Positions 33,872 to 42,632 of a stretch of DNA of 64,000 nucleotides are shown here, in pieces; positions within the stretch are counted from its first letter, which is position 1; every line of letters starts with the position of its first letter. The stretch is taken from contig NZ_JAIVAF010000001.1 in NCBI RefSeq assembly GCF_020171805.1, forward strand, positions 62,001 to 126,000. The letters are read 5' to 3'. A program made the translations under genes and the position numbers. Under the pieces are notes generated by a model that saw only the letters and a list, made by a program, of their open reading frames with translations, did no database searches and had not been told where the DNA came from. The stretch comes from Guptibacillus algicola. GTDB lineage: Bacteria; Bacillota; Bacilli; Bacillales; Guptibacillaceae.

Positions 33872-34262
33872 GTACAATTTCTCTCCAATCCAGTTCTCCT
33901 CTTCTCAAAGCATGTACAAGGATCTCTCCGCTTCCCATATTTGTTGCTAGAGGAACATTGTATACATCGCATAGTCTGATCAGCGCAGTTACATCTGGTT
34001 CATGTGGCTGCGCTGTTAATGGGTCACGAAAGAAGATGATCGCATCCATAGCATTTTCAGCGATCATAGCACCAATCTGCTGATCGCCACCTAGAGGACC
34101 AGATTGGAAGCGGTGGATCGTTAATCCGGTTTCATCGATAATGCGTTTTCCTGTTGTTCCAGTTGCATAAAGCGTATGTGGTTCTAAAATTTGTTTATAA
34201 GCAATTGTAAATCGAACAAGATCATCTTTCTTTTTATCGTGAGCAATTAAGGCGATATTCAT
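33849..34262 (-). CDS. mgsA: Methylglyoxal synthase
   Basis: 137 residues. Converts dihydroxyacetone phosphate to methylglyoxal, a phosphate-releasing bypass of lower glycolysis. Seen: [12 protein letters not shown] at the start (catalytic-site His/Asp/Lys), ATGTTGKRI near 37 for phosphate binding, [16 protein letters not shown] with catalytic Asp, and [24 protein letters not shown]. Position next to bshB1 makes sense: bacillithiol detoxifies methylglyoxal. Confidence 0.97.
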   Translation of the reverse strand: MNIALIAHDKKKDDLVRFTIAYKQILEPHTLYATGTTGKRIIDETGLTIHRFQSGPLGGDQQIGAMIAENAMDAIIFFRDPLTAQPHEPDVTALIRLCDVYNVPLATNMGSGEILVHALRRGELDWREIVHGRNTET

Positions 34263-34273
34263 TAGACCATCCC

Positions 34274-35074
34274 CTATTCCATTATATTCTCAAGCCCATA
34301 TACCAACTGATCGATTTTCAATACGGTTTCAACAGCAAGCTGTACACCAGGCATAAATGAACCTCTGTGCATAGAATCATGACGAATCTTGAGCGTCTGT
34401 CCTTCACCACCGAACAACACTTCCTGATGAGCAACAAGCCCAGGAAGTCTCACGCTATGAATTCTCATGCCTTCATAATCAGCACCTCTAGCACCTTCTA
34501 GATCTTGCTTTTCATCCTCATGTCCTTGTTCTTTCTGTTCACGGACTTCAGAAATCATTTTGGCTGTTTTCACTGCTGTTCCTGAAGGAGCATCGAGCTT
34601 ACGATCATGGTGCTGCTCGATAATTTCAACGTCAGGAAAATATTTTGCAGCCATGGAAGCAAACTTCATCATTAAGACAGCACCGATCGCAAAGTTAGGA
34701 GCGATTATGGCACCAATTCCTTTTTGGTCTGCTAGCTTTGATAAGTTTTCAACATCTTCAGTCGAGAAACCAGTTGTACCTACAACAGGTCTTACATTGT
34801 GTTGAAACGCGATTTCCATATGTTTTTTCCCGTACTCAGGCGTTGTTAAATCGATCAACACGTCACATTCAACTTCAGATAGACAAACATCAAGATCAGT
34901 GTACACTGGAGCGTCTAGGGGTGGTAAACCTTTGATGTCTTTTACAGTCTCCCCAGTTTGTTTTGAATCCACTACAGCTGTTAATGAGAAATGGTCTGTC
35001 CGATCAACGAGCTTTACTGCTTCGCTCCCCATTTTCCCTCTTGGTCCTGCTACTACGATCTTTACCATATCCAT
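34274..35074 (-). CDS. dapB: 4-hydroxy-tetrahydrodipicolinate reductase
   Basis: 266 residues. NAD(P)H-dependent step of the diaminopimelate/lysine pathway, feeding cell wall and spore dipicolinate. Seen: [17 protein letters not shown] (Rossmann), VGTTGFS near 100, and [22 protein letters not shown] near 155-175, the family signature with the catalytic His-His and Lys. ATG 35074 follows the ypjD stop (TAAGATG) and would be translated by coupling; GTG 35083 is an alternative that overlaps ypjD. Confidence 0.96.
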   Translation of the reverse strand: MDMVKIVVAGPRGKMGSEAVKLVDRTDHFSLTAVVDSKQTGETVKDIKGLPPLDAPVYTDLDVCLSEVECDVLIDLTTPEYGKKHMEIAFQHNVRPVVGTTGFSTEDVENLSKLADQKGIGAIIAPNFAIGAVLMMKFASMAAKYFPDVEIIEQHHDRKLDAPSGTAVKTAKMISEVREQKEQGHEDEKQDLEGARGADYEGMRIHSVRLPGLVAHQEVLFGGEGQTLKIRHDSMHRGSFMPGVQLAVETVLKIDQLVYGLENIME

Positions 35075-35075
35075 C

Positions 35076-35414
35076 TTACTCACTCTCCTCTTCTTTCTTC
35101 GTCCAACGATCTTTATCTCTCGTATTGAATTTAGTCATAACCCGGTCAAATGCTTCATCTAGGTCGATGTCTAAAGAATTTGCAAAGCAAGTTAAAACAA
35201 AAAGAAGGTCTCCCATCTCATCTTCCATAGACCTTTCAGTTTCGCTATTCTTCTTAGGCTTCTCCCCATAATGATGGTTCACTTCTCTAGCAAGCTCTCC
35301 TAACTCTTCAGTCATTCTTGCTAACATGGAAAGCGGGCTGAAGTAGCCTTCTTTGAATTGACTTATGTATTGATCTACTTCTTCTTGCATATCTTTAATC
35401 GTCTTCTCTGACAT
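35076..35414 (-). CDS. ypjD: MazG-like nucleotide pyrophosphohydrolase YpjD
   Basis: 112 residues. Likely hydrolyses non-canonical NTPs. Seen: the ExxE...ExxD metal pattern of MazG folds, [19 protein letters not shown] near 30-48, and [16 protein letters not shown] near 65-80. ATG 35414 is 8 nt after AGGTGG; the frame upstream of it lacks a ribosome site. First gene of the ypjD-dapB-mgsA-bshB1-bshA-cca-birA run. Confidence 0.93.
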   Translation of the reverse strand: MSEKTIKDMQEEVDQYISQFKEGYFSPLSMLARMTEELGELAREVNHHYGEKPKKNSETERSMEDEMGDLLFVLTCFANSLDIDLDEAFDRVMTKFNTRDKDRWTKKEEESE

Positions 35415-35526
35415 GAGTGATTCCACCTTTCTCATCTGCTACTATGTTAGCTAAAAGACAGGGGTTTGACAAATATTTAGTCAATGCTAGTCATAACTCA
35501 TCAGTAGAAAGTATATCAAAATCAAA

Positions 35527-35555
35527 TTGCCGTTCGCTCGATATTTGATTATAAT
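35527..35555 (+). promoter_or_regulatory. Sigma-A promoter of ypjC
   Basis: TTGCCG (35527-35532), a 17-nt spacer and a perfect TATAAT (35550-35555). Confidence 0.75.
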
Positions 35556-35596
35556 AAATGCTGTTGCCCGTAATGTACGTAAAGGAGTGTGTGGAT

Positions 35597-36466
35597 ATGG
35601 ATGGGATACGGTTGAAGAATGTCATCTTTATTTTATTAGGATCTGCTATTTTTGCTTTTGGACTCGTTCATTTTAATATGGAAAATAACTTAGCTGAAGG
35701 TGGATTTACAGGGATAACCCTTTTGCTATATTTTCTATTCAATATAGACCCTGCCATTTCTAACTTGGTTTTGAACATTCCACTGTTTTTTATAGGCTGG
35801 CGCTTGTTAGGTAGAAAGTCATTTATATACACCTTGTTAGGAACAGTTGCGCTATCCGTATTTCTATGGATTTTCCAGCGTTACTCAGCTCTTTCGATTC
35901 CTCTACGAGATGACATGACGCTCGCAGCTTTGTTTGCAGGGGTTTTCATCGGTATAGGGTTAGGGATTATCTTCAGATACGGAGGAACCACGGGTGGCGT
36001 AGATATCATTGCGAGGCTCGGTTTTAAATACGCAGGCTGGAGCATGGGTCGAACCATGTTTGTTTTTGATTTCTGTGTAATTGCCATATCCCTCGTTTAT
36101 TTAAATTATAAAGAAGCGATGTATACACTCGTTGCTGTATTTATCGCAGCAAGAGTCATAGACTTTATCCAACAAGGTTCATATGCTGCTAAAGCAGCGA
36201 TGATCATATCCGAGAATAACAAAGAGATTGCTGAAACGATTATGAAAGAGATGGACCGAGGTGCAACAGTTCTAAATGGGAAAGGGAGCTTTTCAGGACT
36301 CCAGAAGGAAGTACTGTATTGTGTAGTAGCAAGAAATGAACTTTCGAGGCTGAAGAGTATTATTCGCCAAGTGGACCCACATGCCTTCGTAGCCGTAAAT
36401 GATGTGCACGACGTCCTTGGAGAAGGATTTACGTTAGATGAAAATAAAAATCCAATTGAAGATTAA
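35597..36466 (+). CDS. ypjC: YitT-family membrane protein YpjC
   Basis: 289 residues. Five or six membrane helices in the first 185 residues (YitT_membrane) with RYGGTTGGVDIIARL near 135, then a cytoplasmic ferredoxin-like DUF2179 domain (about 200-280: ATVLNGKGSFSGLQKEVLYCVVARNELSRLK). The function is unknown. ATG 35597 lies 9 nt after AAAGGAG. It is divergent from ypjD, as in B. subtilis, and ends in a terminator followed by a repeat element. Confidence 0.93.
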   Translation: MDGIRLKNVIFILLGSAIFAFGLVHFNMENNLAEGGFTGITLLLYFLFNIDPAISNLVLNIPLFFIGWRLLGRKSFIYTLLGTVALSVFLWIFQRYSALSIPLRDDMTLAALFAGVFIGIGLGIIFRYGGTTGGVDIIARLGFKYAGWSMGRTMFVFDFCVIAISLVYLNYKEAMYTLVAVFIAARVIDFIQQGSYAAKAAMIISENNKEIAETIMKEMDRGATVLNGKGSFSGLQKEVLYCVVARNELSRLKSIIRQVDPHAFVAVNDVHDVLGEGFTLDENKNPIED

Positions 36467-36473
36467 TCGAGAT

Positions 36474-36501
36474 AAACCTCGCCTGAAGGGCGAGGTTTTC
36501 A
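36474..36501 (+). terminator. Terminator of ypjC
   Basis: AAACCTCGCC pairs with GGCGAGGTTT (loop TGAAG), followed by TTTC. The same arm sequences recur in the hairpin at 36822-36846. Confidence 0.8.
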
Positions 36502-36547
36502 GATTGTACAGAAAGTTTTTAGGACTATCTTTCACGGGTATGGTGGT

Positions 36548-36678
36548 GATTTCCGCTACAGGATGCTCGCTTTCCGCGGGGCGGGCGGTGAGTCTCCTCG
36601 TCGCTTTCAAAACGCTCCTGTGGGGTCTCACCTGTCCCGCACGTCCCGCAGGAGTCGAGCACCCTTCCGCTCCAATCA
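36548..36678. repeat. Dispersed Bacillaceae palindromic repeat element
   Basis: About 130 bp that are clearly more GC-rich than their surroundings and arranged as an imperfect inverted repeat: TGCTCG (36564-36569) with CGAGCA (36656-36661), GCGGG (36576-36580) with CCCGC (36645-36649), GTGAG (36588-36592) with CTCAC (36627-36631). I recall this family (TTTCCGCGGGGCGGGCGG... CCCGCAGGAGTCGAGC) as an abundant intergenic repeat in Bacillus-related genomes, often miscalled as small ORFs containing GETPQER. It carries no transposase and may be a non-autonomous element or a structured RNA. Confidence 0.75.
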
Positions 36679-36821
36679 ACATTAGTAAGTAGTATTGAAA
36701 ACCAAGACAAAAGCAAATTAAATTACTTTTATAGAAATAGAACAAAGGACTACTTAATACAAATCTCTCAGAAAGTTTACATGTACATAGAGAACACATT
36801 AATCAGGTCCAATACAAACTG
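36679..36821. other. AT-rich spacer after the repeat
   Basis: About 140 AT-rich bases between the repeat and the next terminator. I see no gene, promoter or structure of note. Confidence 0.5.
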
Positions 36822-36846
36822 AAAACCTCGCCTTTAGGCGAGGTTT
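36822..36846 (-). terminator. Terminator of the zinc metallopeptidase gene
   Basis: AAACCTCGCC pairs with GGCGAGGTTT with a 4-nt loop. Its arms are identical to those of the ypjC terminator 350 bp away. Confidence 0.85.
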
Positions 36847-36851
36847 ACTTA

Positions 36852-37529
36852 TTAATCTTCGTTCATTCCGAGGAAGATGAATACGAAGCGCACAAGTTCA
36901 AGTAGTGCAACTACTGCAGCTGCAACGTACGTGAGGGCAGCCGCATTCAATACTTTCTTCGTTTCGCGCTCTTCGTCATTTCGAATGACTCCTGATGAAA
37001 CAACTTGTTCCATCGCACGACTAGAAGCGTTAAACTCAACCGGTAACGTTACGAGTTGGAAAAGTACAGCAGCACTCATGAAAATGATGCCGAGAAGGAT
37101 GAAGTTTGCTGACGACATCAAAATACCTGCTAAGATAACAAAATAACTAAAGTTAGATCCTAAATTAGCTACTGGTACTAACGTATGTCTAAAACGTAAT
37201 GGTGCATAATCTTGCTCATCCTGAATAGCATGTCCTACTTCGTGAGCTGCGATCGCTGCTCCTGCAACTGAATGTCCGTGATAATTGCCTGAAGACAACC
37301 TTACCGTCTTAGAACGCGGGTCGTAGTGATCTGATAAATGACCGCGAACTTCTTCTACTCCTACTGAATATAAACCATTTTCATCAAGGATTTTTCGTGC
37401 TACTTCAGCACCTGTCATTCCTGATGAATTGGGAACCTTTGAATATTTTTTGTACGCGCTTTTCACTCGGCTTTGAGCCCAGAGCGGTATGATTAATAGA
37501 AGCGCAAAATAAATCAGAATACTAGCCAT
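36852..37529 (-). CDS. YugP-family membrane zinc metallopeptidase
   Basis: 225 residues. Seen: an N-terminal membrane helix (ILIYFALLLIIPLW), the gluzincin motif HEVGHAIQDEQDY near 97-109, and two or three further helices (residues about 120-160 and 195-220). This matches the neutral zinc metallopeptidase family of B. subtilis YugP; its substrate is unknown. ATG 37529 is 7 nt after GGAGG. B. subtilis has yugP elsewhere on the chromosome, so its place between ypjC and ypjB is a lineage feature. Confidence 0.9.
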   Translation of the reverse strand: MASILIYFALLLIIPLWAQSRVKSAYKKYSKVPNSSGMTGAEVARKILDENGLYSVGVEEVRGHLSDHYDPRSKTVRLSSGNYHGHSVAGAAIAAHEVGHAIQDEQDYAPLRFRHTLVPVANLGSNFSYFVILAGILMSSANFILLGIIFMSAAVLFQLVTLPVEFNASSRAMEQVVSSGVIRNDEERETKKVLNAAALTYVAAAVVALLELVRFVFIFLGMNED

Positions 37530-37626
37530 TTCCATTCCTCCATAGTAGTATCTCTATCTCTCTATCTAACGTCAATTTTAGTCAAATAAACCGTAAAAGT
37601 CAATCATTTAACTGTCATAACAGTGT

Positions 37627-38400
37627 TTAATCTTTCTCTACCTGTTTATATTTTTTCACATCTGTCTTTTCTCCACGATATTTTCGATATAAAACATAGA
37701 GTAACGTAACAGTTATTATTCCACCTATGGAAAAAATCATCCAAACGATCGATGTCTCGTTCTCCTCAACCGGACCTTCATACACTTCTTTAAAATCTGT
37801 CTCCATTGTCTCAAGTTGCGTCAATAACTCTTTTTTATGGGAAGAACCATAGTTTTCAAAGAATGCAATATGGGAGTCGAGTCTTTGTTGAAGTTCTGTA
37901 GATAAATCAATTCCAAGAGCTGGTCGAATGACACTATAAGACCCTAAGAACGTCTGTAGATTCCTTTCATAAACATCGTAATCTTTGTGGTCCACAGCTG
38001 CTTTCATTTCTTCTATTAACCCAAGAATCTTATCATCCGTTTGGCGCCAAATCGGCTGCTCTTCTGTAACGAGCGCATCAACAGCGAGACGGAATTCAGT
38101 TAGTGCCTTCACTCTTTGATCTGATTCTTGATTGATCGCAGTGGCTGAATGTAATGCTCTATTGTGAGTATTCAATACAATGCGCATTTCAGTTGTCGAG
38201 AGGTCAGTACCCTCTGAACCAGGGAATACTTCAGCAAATTGTTCAAGCATTACCTTAGCTCTCTCGAACTCTTCTTGCTTCCCGAATTCAAGAACTTTTG
38301 AAGCGAGCTCATCCCATGATTGTCTTGTGTCATTATCTGTAGCAAGTACGTTAATAGGAAGAATGAAAAGCAATAAAACCAGGAGTAATCGTCTAACCAT
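37627..38400 (-). CDS. ypjB: Sporulation protein YpjB
   Basis: 257 residues. Signal peptide (1-20, ending VLATD), a large helical extracytoplasmic domain, and one C-terminal membrane helix (IVWMIFSIGGIITVTLLYVLY, about 218-238) with a basic tail. This is the layout of the YpjB family linked to sporulation; its molecular role is unknown. It follows ypjA by 67 bp and belongs to the qcr-ypjAB neighbourhood. Confidence 0.92.
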   Translation of the reverse strand: MVRRLLLVLLLFILPINVLATDNDTRQSWDELASKVLEFGKQEEFERAKVMLEQFAEVFPGSEGTDLSTTEMRIVLNTHNRALHSATAINQESDQRVKALTEFRLAVDALVTEEQPIWRQTDDKILGLIEEMKAAVDHKDYDVYERNLQTFLGSYSVIRPALGIDLSTELQQRLDSHIAFFENYGSSHKKELLTQLETMETDFKEVYEGPVEENETSIVWMIFSIGGIITVTLLYVLYRKYRGEKTDVKKYKQVEKD

Positions 38401-38467
38401 ACCTGTCCCTCCTTCATCCTAATTCAATGTATGATAAAAGGGACAAGAGTAGACCATTAACTCTTCT

Positions 38468-39064
38468 TTATTGAATAGTCAACTTTGTACGAGTATTTCT
38501 AATAGATAGTATGTAAACGAGCAGTAGTGACGCAATAGATAGCCAGAATGTAAAATACCCGATTTGTAATGTGTATTCATGTAAAATGGAATATCTCGGC
38601 ATTTGTCCAAACACATAATCGATCACATCGTTATGTAACGTCCAAACAGCTACAAGAATCAGATGCCAGCTCTTAATTCTGTAAAACGGTGAATATAGCA
38701 ATCCCTCTATGGCCATCCCAAAATGAGATAAAATCAACATCAACGCGATTGGAGATAAAACACCTGTCACTTGCATAACCATGATATTCATAACAACAGC
38801 CCATATCCCATACTTGAATAACGTCACAGCAGCTAACGCCTCAAGTAACGGCCAGTTTTTCCCTAACAAAAACGCAATTAGAACAAAACAAAAGAACAAG
38901 CTTGCAGTCGGACTATCAGGTACAAACAATAAAAAGACAGGTGCAGTATCTTCGAGCTGCCATCCGTACCAGTAATACCCATAAGCTGTTCCAAGTACAT
39001 TGATGATGAGCATGCTCCACAGAATTGGTTTTGACTTTAGAATATAGAAAAGTTCGTGAATCAT
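38468..39064 (-). CDS. ypjA: YpjA, DUF1405 membrane protein
   Basis: 198 residues with about six membrane helices. WYGWQLEDTAPVFLLFVPDSPTASLFF (about 35-62) and the later WTLHNDVIDYVFGQMPRY are conserved-looking family stretches. The function is unknown. ATG 39064 is 7 nt after GGAG; the frame upstream lacks a site. A terminator lies between it and qcrC. Confidence 0.9.
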   Translation of the reverse strand: MIHELFYILKSKPILWSMLIINVLGTAYGYYWYGWQLEDTAPVFLLFVPDSPTASLFFCFVLIAFLLGKNWPLLEALAAVTLFKYGIWAVVMNIMVMQVTGVLSPIALMLILSHFGMAIEGLLYSPFYRIKSWHLILVAVWTLHNDVIDYVFGQMPRYSILHEYTLQIGYFTFWLSIASLLLVYILSIRNTRTKLTIQ

Positions 39065-39092
39065 CTGCCTTCTCCTCATTAGTAAATGATTG

Positions 39093-39123
39093 AAAAAAAG
39101 CTGACCTTTACAGTCAGCTTTTC
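39093..39123 (-). terminator. Terminator of qcrABC
   Basis: AAAAGCTGAC pairs with GTCAGCTTTT (7-nt loop), with a T-run on the minus strand. Confidence 0.9.
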
Positions 39124-39127
39124 AACA

Positions 39128-39895
39128 TTATTTATTCGCTTCAGCAGTCTCAACAATAAATGCTGCTAACTTCTCTAGCTCTTCGTCAGAACCTTTGAAT
39201 GCGTTAGCTGGCATACCACCAATACCATTTACTGCAATGTCTTTGATTTGATCCTGCTTTAGAGAGGTCTCAAGAAGTGATGGACCAGAGCCACCTTGCA
39301 AGCTATCACCGTGACATCCGATACAGCTTTGCGAGGAATAAATCTGATAACCTTCTGACTCTTTGTCTACTGTTGCCTCAACAATTTCACCTTGCTTAGC
39401 TTGTTTTTCCCAGTCATGAGTAACAACGGATTCCCAAGTTAGATAAACAGTCGAGATAACACCAAGTAACATAAGTGCAGTTGCTACAGGACGCTTTGCA
39501 GGTCGTCTTTCAGGTCCGCGGTCAAGCCAAGGTGCTAACAATAGGGCACCGAAAGCAAGACCTGGCATAACGATCGTACCTATTAGCGTGTAATCCCCTG
39601 CGGCATATTTATACTTCAAGAGTTGATACAAGAATAAGAAATACCAGTCTGGAAGTGGTGTATATGTTGCATCCGTTGGATCCGCTACACGTTCGAGCGG
39701 AGACGGATGAGCAATCGTTAGTGCTAGGTAACCGATAAGGAATACAGCACCAACCATCCATTCTTTTAATAGAAAGTTCGGCCAAAACGCTTCAGTTTTG
39801 CCGGGGTACTCTGAGTAATCTTTTGGAATGTTTGGCTTTCTTTGCGCAGGAATACGCGAATCGCCCACAAACTTCATTCCTTTTCCGCGATGCAT
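39128..39895 (-). CDS. qcrC: Menaquinol:cytochrome c reductase, cytochrome b/c subunit
   Basis: 255 residues. A fusion of a subunit-IV-like domain (three helices, with PLPDWYFLFLYQLLKYK near 80-97 and a later LLAPWLDRGPERRP) to a C-terminal cytochrome c domain with the heme site CIGCH near 190 and axial Met in GGMPANAF. Transfers electrons from the bc complex to cytochrome c/caa3 oxidase. ATG 39895 follows GGAGGGGG. Last gene of qcrABC. Confidence 0.97.
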   Translation of the reverse strand: MHRGKGMKFVGDSRIPAQRKPNIPKDYSEYPGKTEAFWPNFLLKEWMVGAVFLIGYLALTIAHPSPLERVADPTDATYTPLPDWYFLFLYQLLKYKYAAGDYTLIGTIVMPGLAFGALLLAPWLDRGPERRPAKRPVATALMLLGVISTVYLTWESVVTHDWEKQAKQGEIVEATVDKESEGYQIYSSQSCIGCHGDSLQGGSGPSLLETSLKQDQIKDIAVNGIGGMPANAFKGSDEELEKLAAFIVETAEANK

Positions 39896-39953
39896 CTGTC
39901 CCCCTCCTTCGTAAAAAAAATTGTTTGGTATTTACATGTAAATCAGCCGCATC

Positions 39954-40625
39954 TTACAACGGGCCAGAAATACCCTGCTTTCGAATCATAATAAAGTGGG
40001 CACCAAGCAATCCAAGCAATGCTGCTGGAAGGAAGAACACATGGATCGCAAAGAAACGAGCAAGTGTTTGAGCCCCGATAATTTCTCCTCCTGCAAGTAG
40101 GGTTTTCGCCCACTCACCAACTACAGGGATCGTAACAGCAATTTCTAGACCAACTTTCGTTGCGAATAGTGCTTTCATATCCCAAGGAAGGAGATATCCT
40201 GTAAATCCTAGGCCAAGCATTACGAAGAAAATTAGTACACCGACAACCCAGTTTAGTTCACGAGGTTTCTTATACGAACCTGTAAAGAACACTCGAAGAG
40301 TATGTAGAAACATCATAACGATAACTAAACTAGCTCCCCAGTGGTGCATTCCTCGAACGATTTGTCCGAATGCTACTTCATTTTGAAGATAGTAAACAGA
40401 CTCCCAGGCGTTCACAATGTCTGGTACATAATACATTGTAAGGAACATCCCGGATAAAATTTGGATTACTGTAATAAAAAACGTTAATCCTCCAAAACAA
40501 TAAACAAACGCTGAAAAGTGATGAGCCGGGTTAACGTGCTCAGGCACTTCGTGATCCGCAATATCGCGCCACATAGGCGTAATATCTAAGCGTTCATCTA
40601 CCCAATCATAGATCTTATTTAACAT
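39954..40625 (-). CDS. qcrB: Menaquinol:cytochrome c reductase, cytochrome b subunit
   Basis: 223 residues with four membrane helices, cytochrome b6 type. Heme ligands appear in RGMHHWGASLVIVMMFLHTLRVF (about 92-114) and in RFFAIHVFFLP (about 190), and GYLLPWDMKALFATKVG is the quinol-site stretch near 145. Carries electrons from menaquinol. ATG 40625 follows AGGGGGCG; 12 bp after qcrA. Confidence 0.97.
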   Translation of the reverse strand: MLNKIYDWVDERLDITPMWRDIADHEVPEHVNPAHHFSAFVYCFGGLTFFITVIQILSGMFLTMYYVPDIVNAWESVYYLQNEVAFGQIVRGMHHWGASLVIVMMFLHTLRVFFTGSYKKPRELNWVVGVLIFFVMLGLGFTGYLLPWDMKALFATKVGLEIAVTIPVVGEWAKTLLAGGEIIGAQTLARFFAIHVFFLPAALLGLLGAHFIMIRKQGISGPL

Positions 40626-40637
40626 AGATTACGCCCC

Positions 40638-41135
40638 CTAACGTGGTTCAGGTTTTCCGAGGTAAAGTTTTCCATTCTCGACTTTCTTGTTGTAAACATC
40701 AAGTGGTGCAAGAGGCGGTGTGCCCGGAACGTTCACGCCGTCTTTTGTGTAACGACCTGCATGGCATGGGCAGAAAAACTGATCAGGATATGCAGGATTT
40801 GAAGCCCAGTCAACCGTACATCCAAGGTGCTTACATACAGGTGAAAGAGCGACTATTTCGTCCTTTTCATCTTTGTAAACCCATGCGGATTGTGTTACTT
40901 CTGATTCGTACCAACCGTCTACCTGGTCGATTTTGAATTCTTTTCGTACTGGTTGATTGGTAATTTCACTTGTTTCCATTACAGGAACAAAGTCTTGCTT
41001 AGATTTTTCCTTTAACAATGGATCGATCGCAAATCGAACCATCGGCATAAGCATTCCAGCTGCCATAAAACCACCTACACCAGTCAGGCTGTAGTTTAGA
41101 AATTGGCGTCTTGTTACTTCCTTCTTCTTCGCCAT
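40638..41135 (-). CDS. qcrA: Menaquinol:cytochrome c reductase, Rieske iron-sulfur subunit
   Basis: 165 residues. A twin-arginine-like N-terminus (VTRRQFLNYSLTGVGGFMAAG) forms the membrane anchor; the 2Fe-2S ligands are in CKHLGCTV near residue 100 and CPCHAGRYTKDG near 121. Takes electrons from menaquinol made by the hepS/hepT/menG pathway of this window. First gene of qcrABC, with a sigma-A promoter at 41207-41236. Confidence 0.97.
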   Translation of the reverse strand: MAKKKEVTRRQFLNYSLTGVGGFMAAGMLMPMVRFAIDPLLKEKSKQDFVPVMETSEITNQPVRKEFKIDQVDGWYESEVTQSAWVYKDEKDEIVALSPVCKHLGCTVDWASNPAYPDQFFCPCHAGRYTKDGVNVPGTPPLAPLDVYNKKVENGKLYLGKPEPR

Positions 41136-41206
41136 TGGTTTCCCCCCTATCCTATGAAGTCAGTCCAGCCGGACGTATAATACACACATATAACTAGGAC
41201 ATTCCT

Positions 41207-41236
41207 ATGATAGCGTAGTCACTCTTACGCTGTCAA
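41207..41236 (-). promoter_or_regulatory. Sigma-A promoter of qcrABC
   Basis: Minus-strand TTGACA (41231-41236), an 18-nt spacer and TATCAT (41207-41212). Confidence 0.65.
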
Positions 41237-41266
41237 TATTCTGATTAGTCTTTAGCTTGCCTCAAA

Positions 41267-41737
41267 TCAGCCTTTTATACTACTTTGCCACTTATTTGTT
41301 ACAAATTGCAAAACTTGTTTGATTTGTGCTGAAATTGTTTCGACTTTATGTTGTTCATCCATGTGCTCAAGAGGGATCGCTGGCATCCACAGCAGACCGC
41401 TAGATAGGTGCTCTTCGGATTGCTTCCAATCTACATCTGAAGTAAGTGTAATAATATGTTTCATTCCACCATCTGTTAATTCGTCCTCTATTTTTTTAAA
41501 TCTTTCAGTTCGAGAATCTTGAGTTTCAGATTGGAGATATGTAAAGGCTGGAACCAAAAGTAATCTGCCCTTCAATTGTCTCTCGAGTTCATTTGAAATA
41601 ATGTTGATATATTCACCCATCGAAACTGTACTCTTTAAATTTGAAGTTAGAGATATTGGAATCAAAGGAACAACGGCCGTGTCCACGTATTCTCTTTCTT
41701 TTGCGTATACTTCAATATCACTTTCTGTCCATTTCAT
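41267..41737 (-). CDS. ypiF: YpiF, DUF2487 family protein
   Basis: 156 residues. A soluble acidic alpha/beta protein with the family start KWTESDIEVYAKEREYVDTAVVPLIPISL and LLLVPAFTYLQ. Function unknown. ATG 41737 overlaps the stop of the upstream GNAT gene (ATGA), so its translation is coupled to that gene. It precedes qcrA, as in B. subtilis. Confidence 0.9.
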   Translation of the reverse strand: MKWTESDIEVYAKEREYVDTAVVPLIPISLTSNLKSTVSMGEYINIISNELERQLKGRLLLVPAFTYLQSETQDSRTERFKKIEDELTDGGMKHIITLTSDVDWKQSEEHLSSGLLWMPAIPLEHMDEQHKVETISAQIKQVLQFVTNKWQSSIKG

Positions 41738-42558
41738 AGTTTCATCGTCCTCCCTTGTCCAATTAAATGCCAAACTGTTTTCTGAAAAGATTCTCCTAGC
41801 ATATCAGCATGTTCTTTAGGCAGATCAATCCAGATCGTTCTTCCCTCAACATTCGCTATCTTATTAATAATATTCCACATCGGTTTACTCGTAAGAAGAT
41901 GAGCGTTAAATAGCTTTACATGAAGATAAGAATCACCTTTCTCATCTCTCATTAGAAAAAAACTTCCGCCTCCACTACTATACATCTCTAGTTTCTCCAT
42001 GTATAGGTTACTTAAGGATGGAGTGTAGGGTAGTGGATAATAAATTTCATAAGGAAAGAAAGAGAACTGACTTTCTTTAAAACTGTTGATTAGTTCTGAT
42101 CGCTTCACTAAAGGATCCGTTATGCTTTTAAATACCAATCCATCATCTGTTCCATCTATTTCACCTGGACGGATACGAGCTGAAACAAGCTTCGATTTCA
42201 TTGACATATTTAAATTCTTAGATAGTTCATTGGCTGGTATGTTATCCATTTCTGTAGCGTAACCCACCCATTTCATAGAATCACTCACATAAGCTTTTTG
42301 TATAAGCTCTTTCATTAAGGATGTCGCTACCCCTCTTCCTCTATAAGTAACATCAGTGCGCAACCTGCCGAGTATGCCTATTTCATCCTCAAATACTGTA
42401 AGCCCCGCTATACCTATTAACCGATCGTTCTCAAAATATCCTAACAGTGATCCTTGCTCAACAAGTCTTGGAAAGATTCTAAGTATGTAATCATTATGAA
42501 TATTCGTTTTCATATTTTCTAGTAGACCATAATCTGAATATGTTAAGTATCTAATCAC
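41734..42558 (-). CDS. GNAT-family N-acetyltransferase
   Basis: 274 residues. An N-terminal GNAT domain (about 10-125) shows LLGYFENDRLIGIAGL, the beta-4 region EIGILGRLRTDVTY and the acetyl-CoA loop RGRGVATSLMKEL; a further C-terminal region of about 130 residues has a second, poorly conserved domain (IWIDLPKEHADMLGESF). Substrate unknown. GTG 42558 is 7 nt after GGAGG; the frame runs further upstream without a site. It is an extra gene between ypiF and ypiB, which are adjacent in B. subtilis. Confidence 0.82.
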   Translation of the reverse strand: MIRYLTYSDYGLLENMKTNIHNDYILRIFPRLVEQGSLLGYFENDRLIGIAGLTVFEDEIGILGRLRTDVTYRGRGVATSLMKELIQKAYVSDSMKWVGYATEMDNIPANELSKNLNMSMKSKLVSARIRPGEIDGTDDGLVFKSITDPLVKRSELINSFKESQFSFFPYEIYYPLPYTPSLSNLYMEKLEMYSSGGGSFFLMRDEKGDSYLHVKLFNAHLLTSKPMWNIINKIANVEGRTIWIDLPKEHADMLGESFQKTVWHLIGQGRTMKL

Positions 42559-42602
42559 CTTTGAACCTCCATCTTTTACCCATGTAAACCTTTTTAAAAG
42601 TA

Positions 42603-42632
42603 TAAAAAAACCCTTGAAAAGTTTCAAGGGTT
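42603..42632 (-). terminator. Terminator of ypiB
   Basis: AACCCTTGAAA pairs with TTTCAAGGGTT; seven T follow on the minus strand. It insulates the ypiA-ypiB side from the GNAT-ypiF side. Confidence 0.92.

Noticed and set aside
36434-36799. Overlapping frames, one containing a GETPQER-like string
   Set aside because: They lie over the dispersed repeat; this translation is a known artefact of that repeat family.
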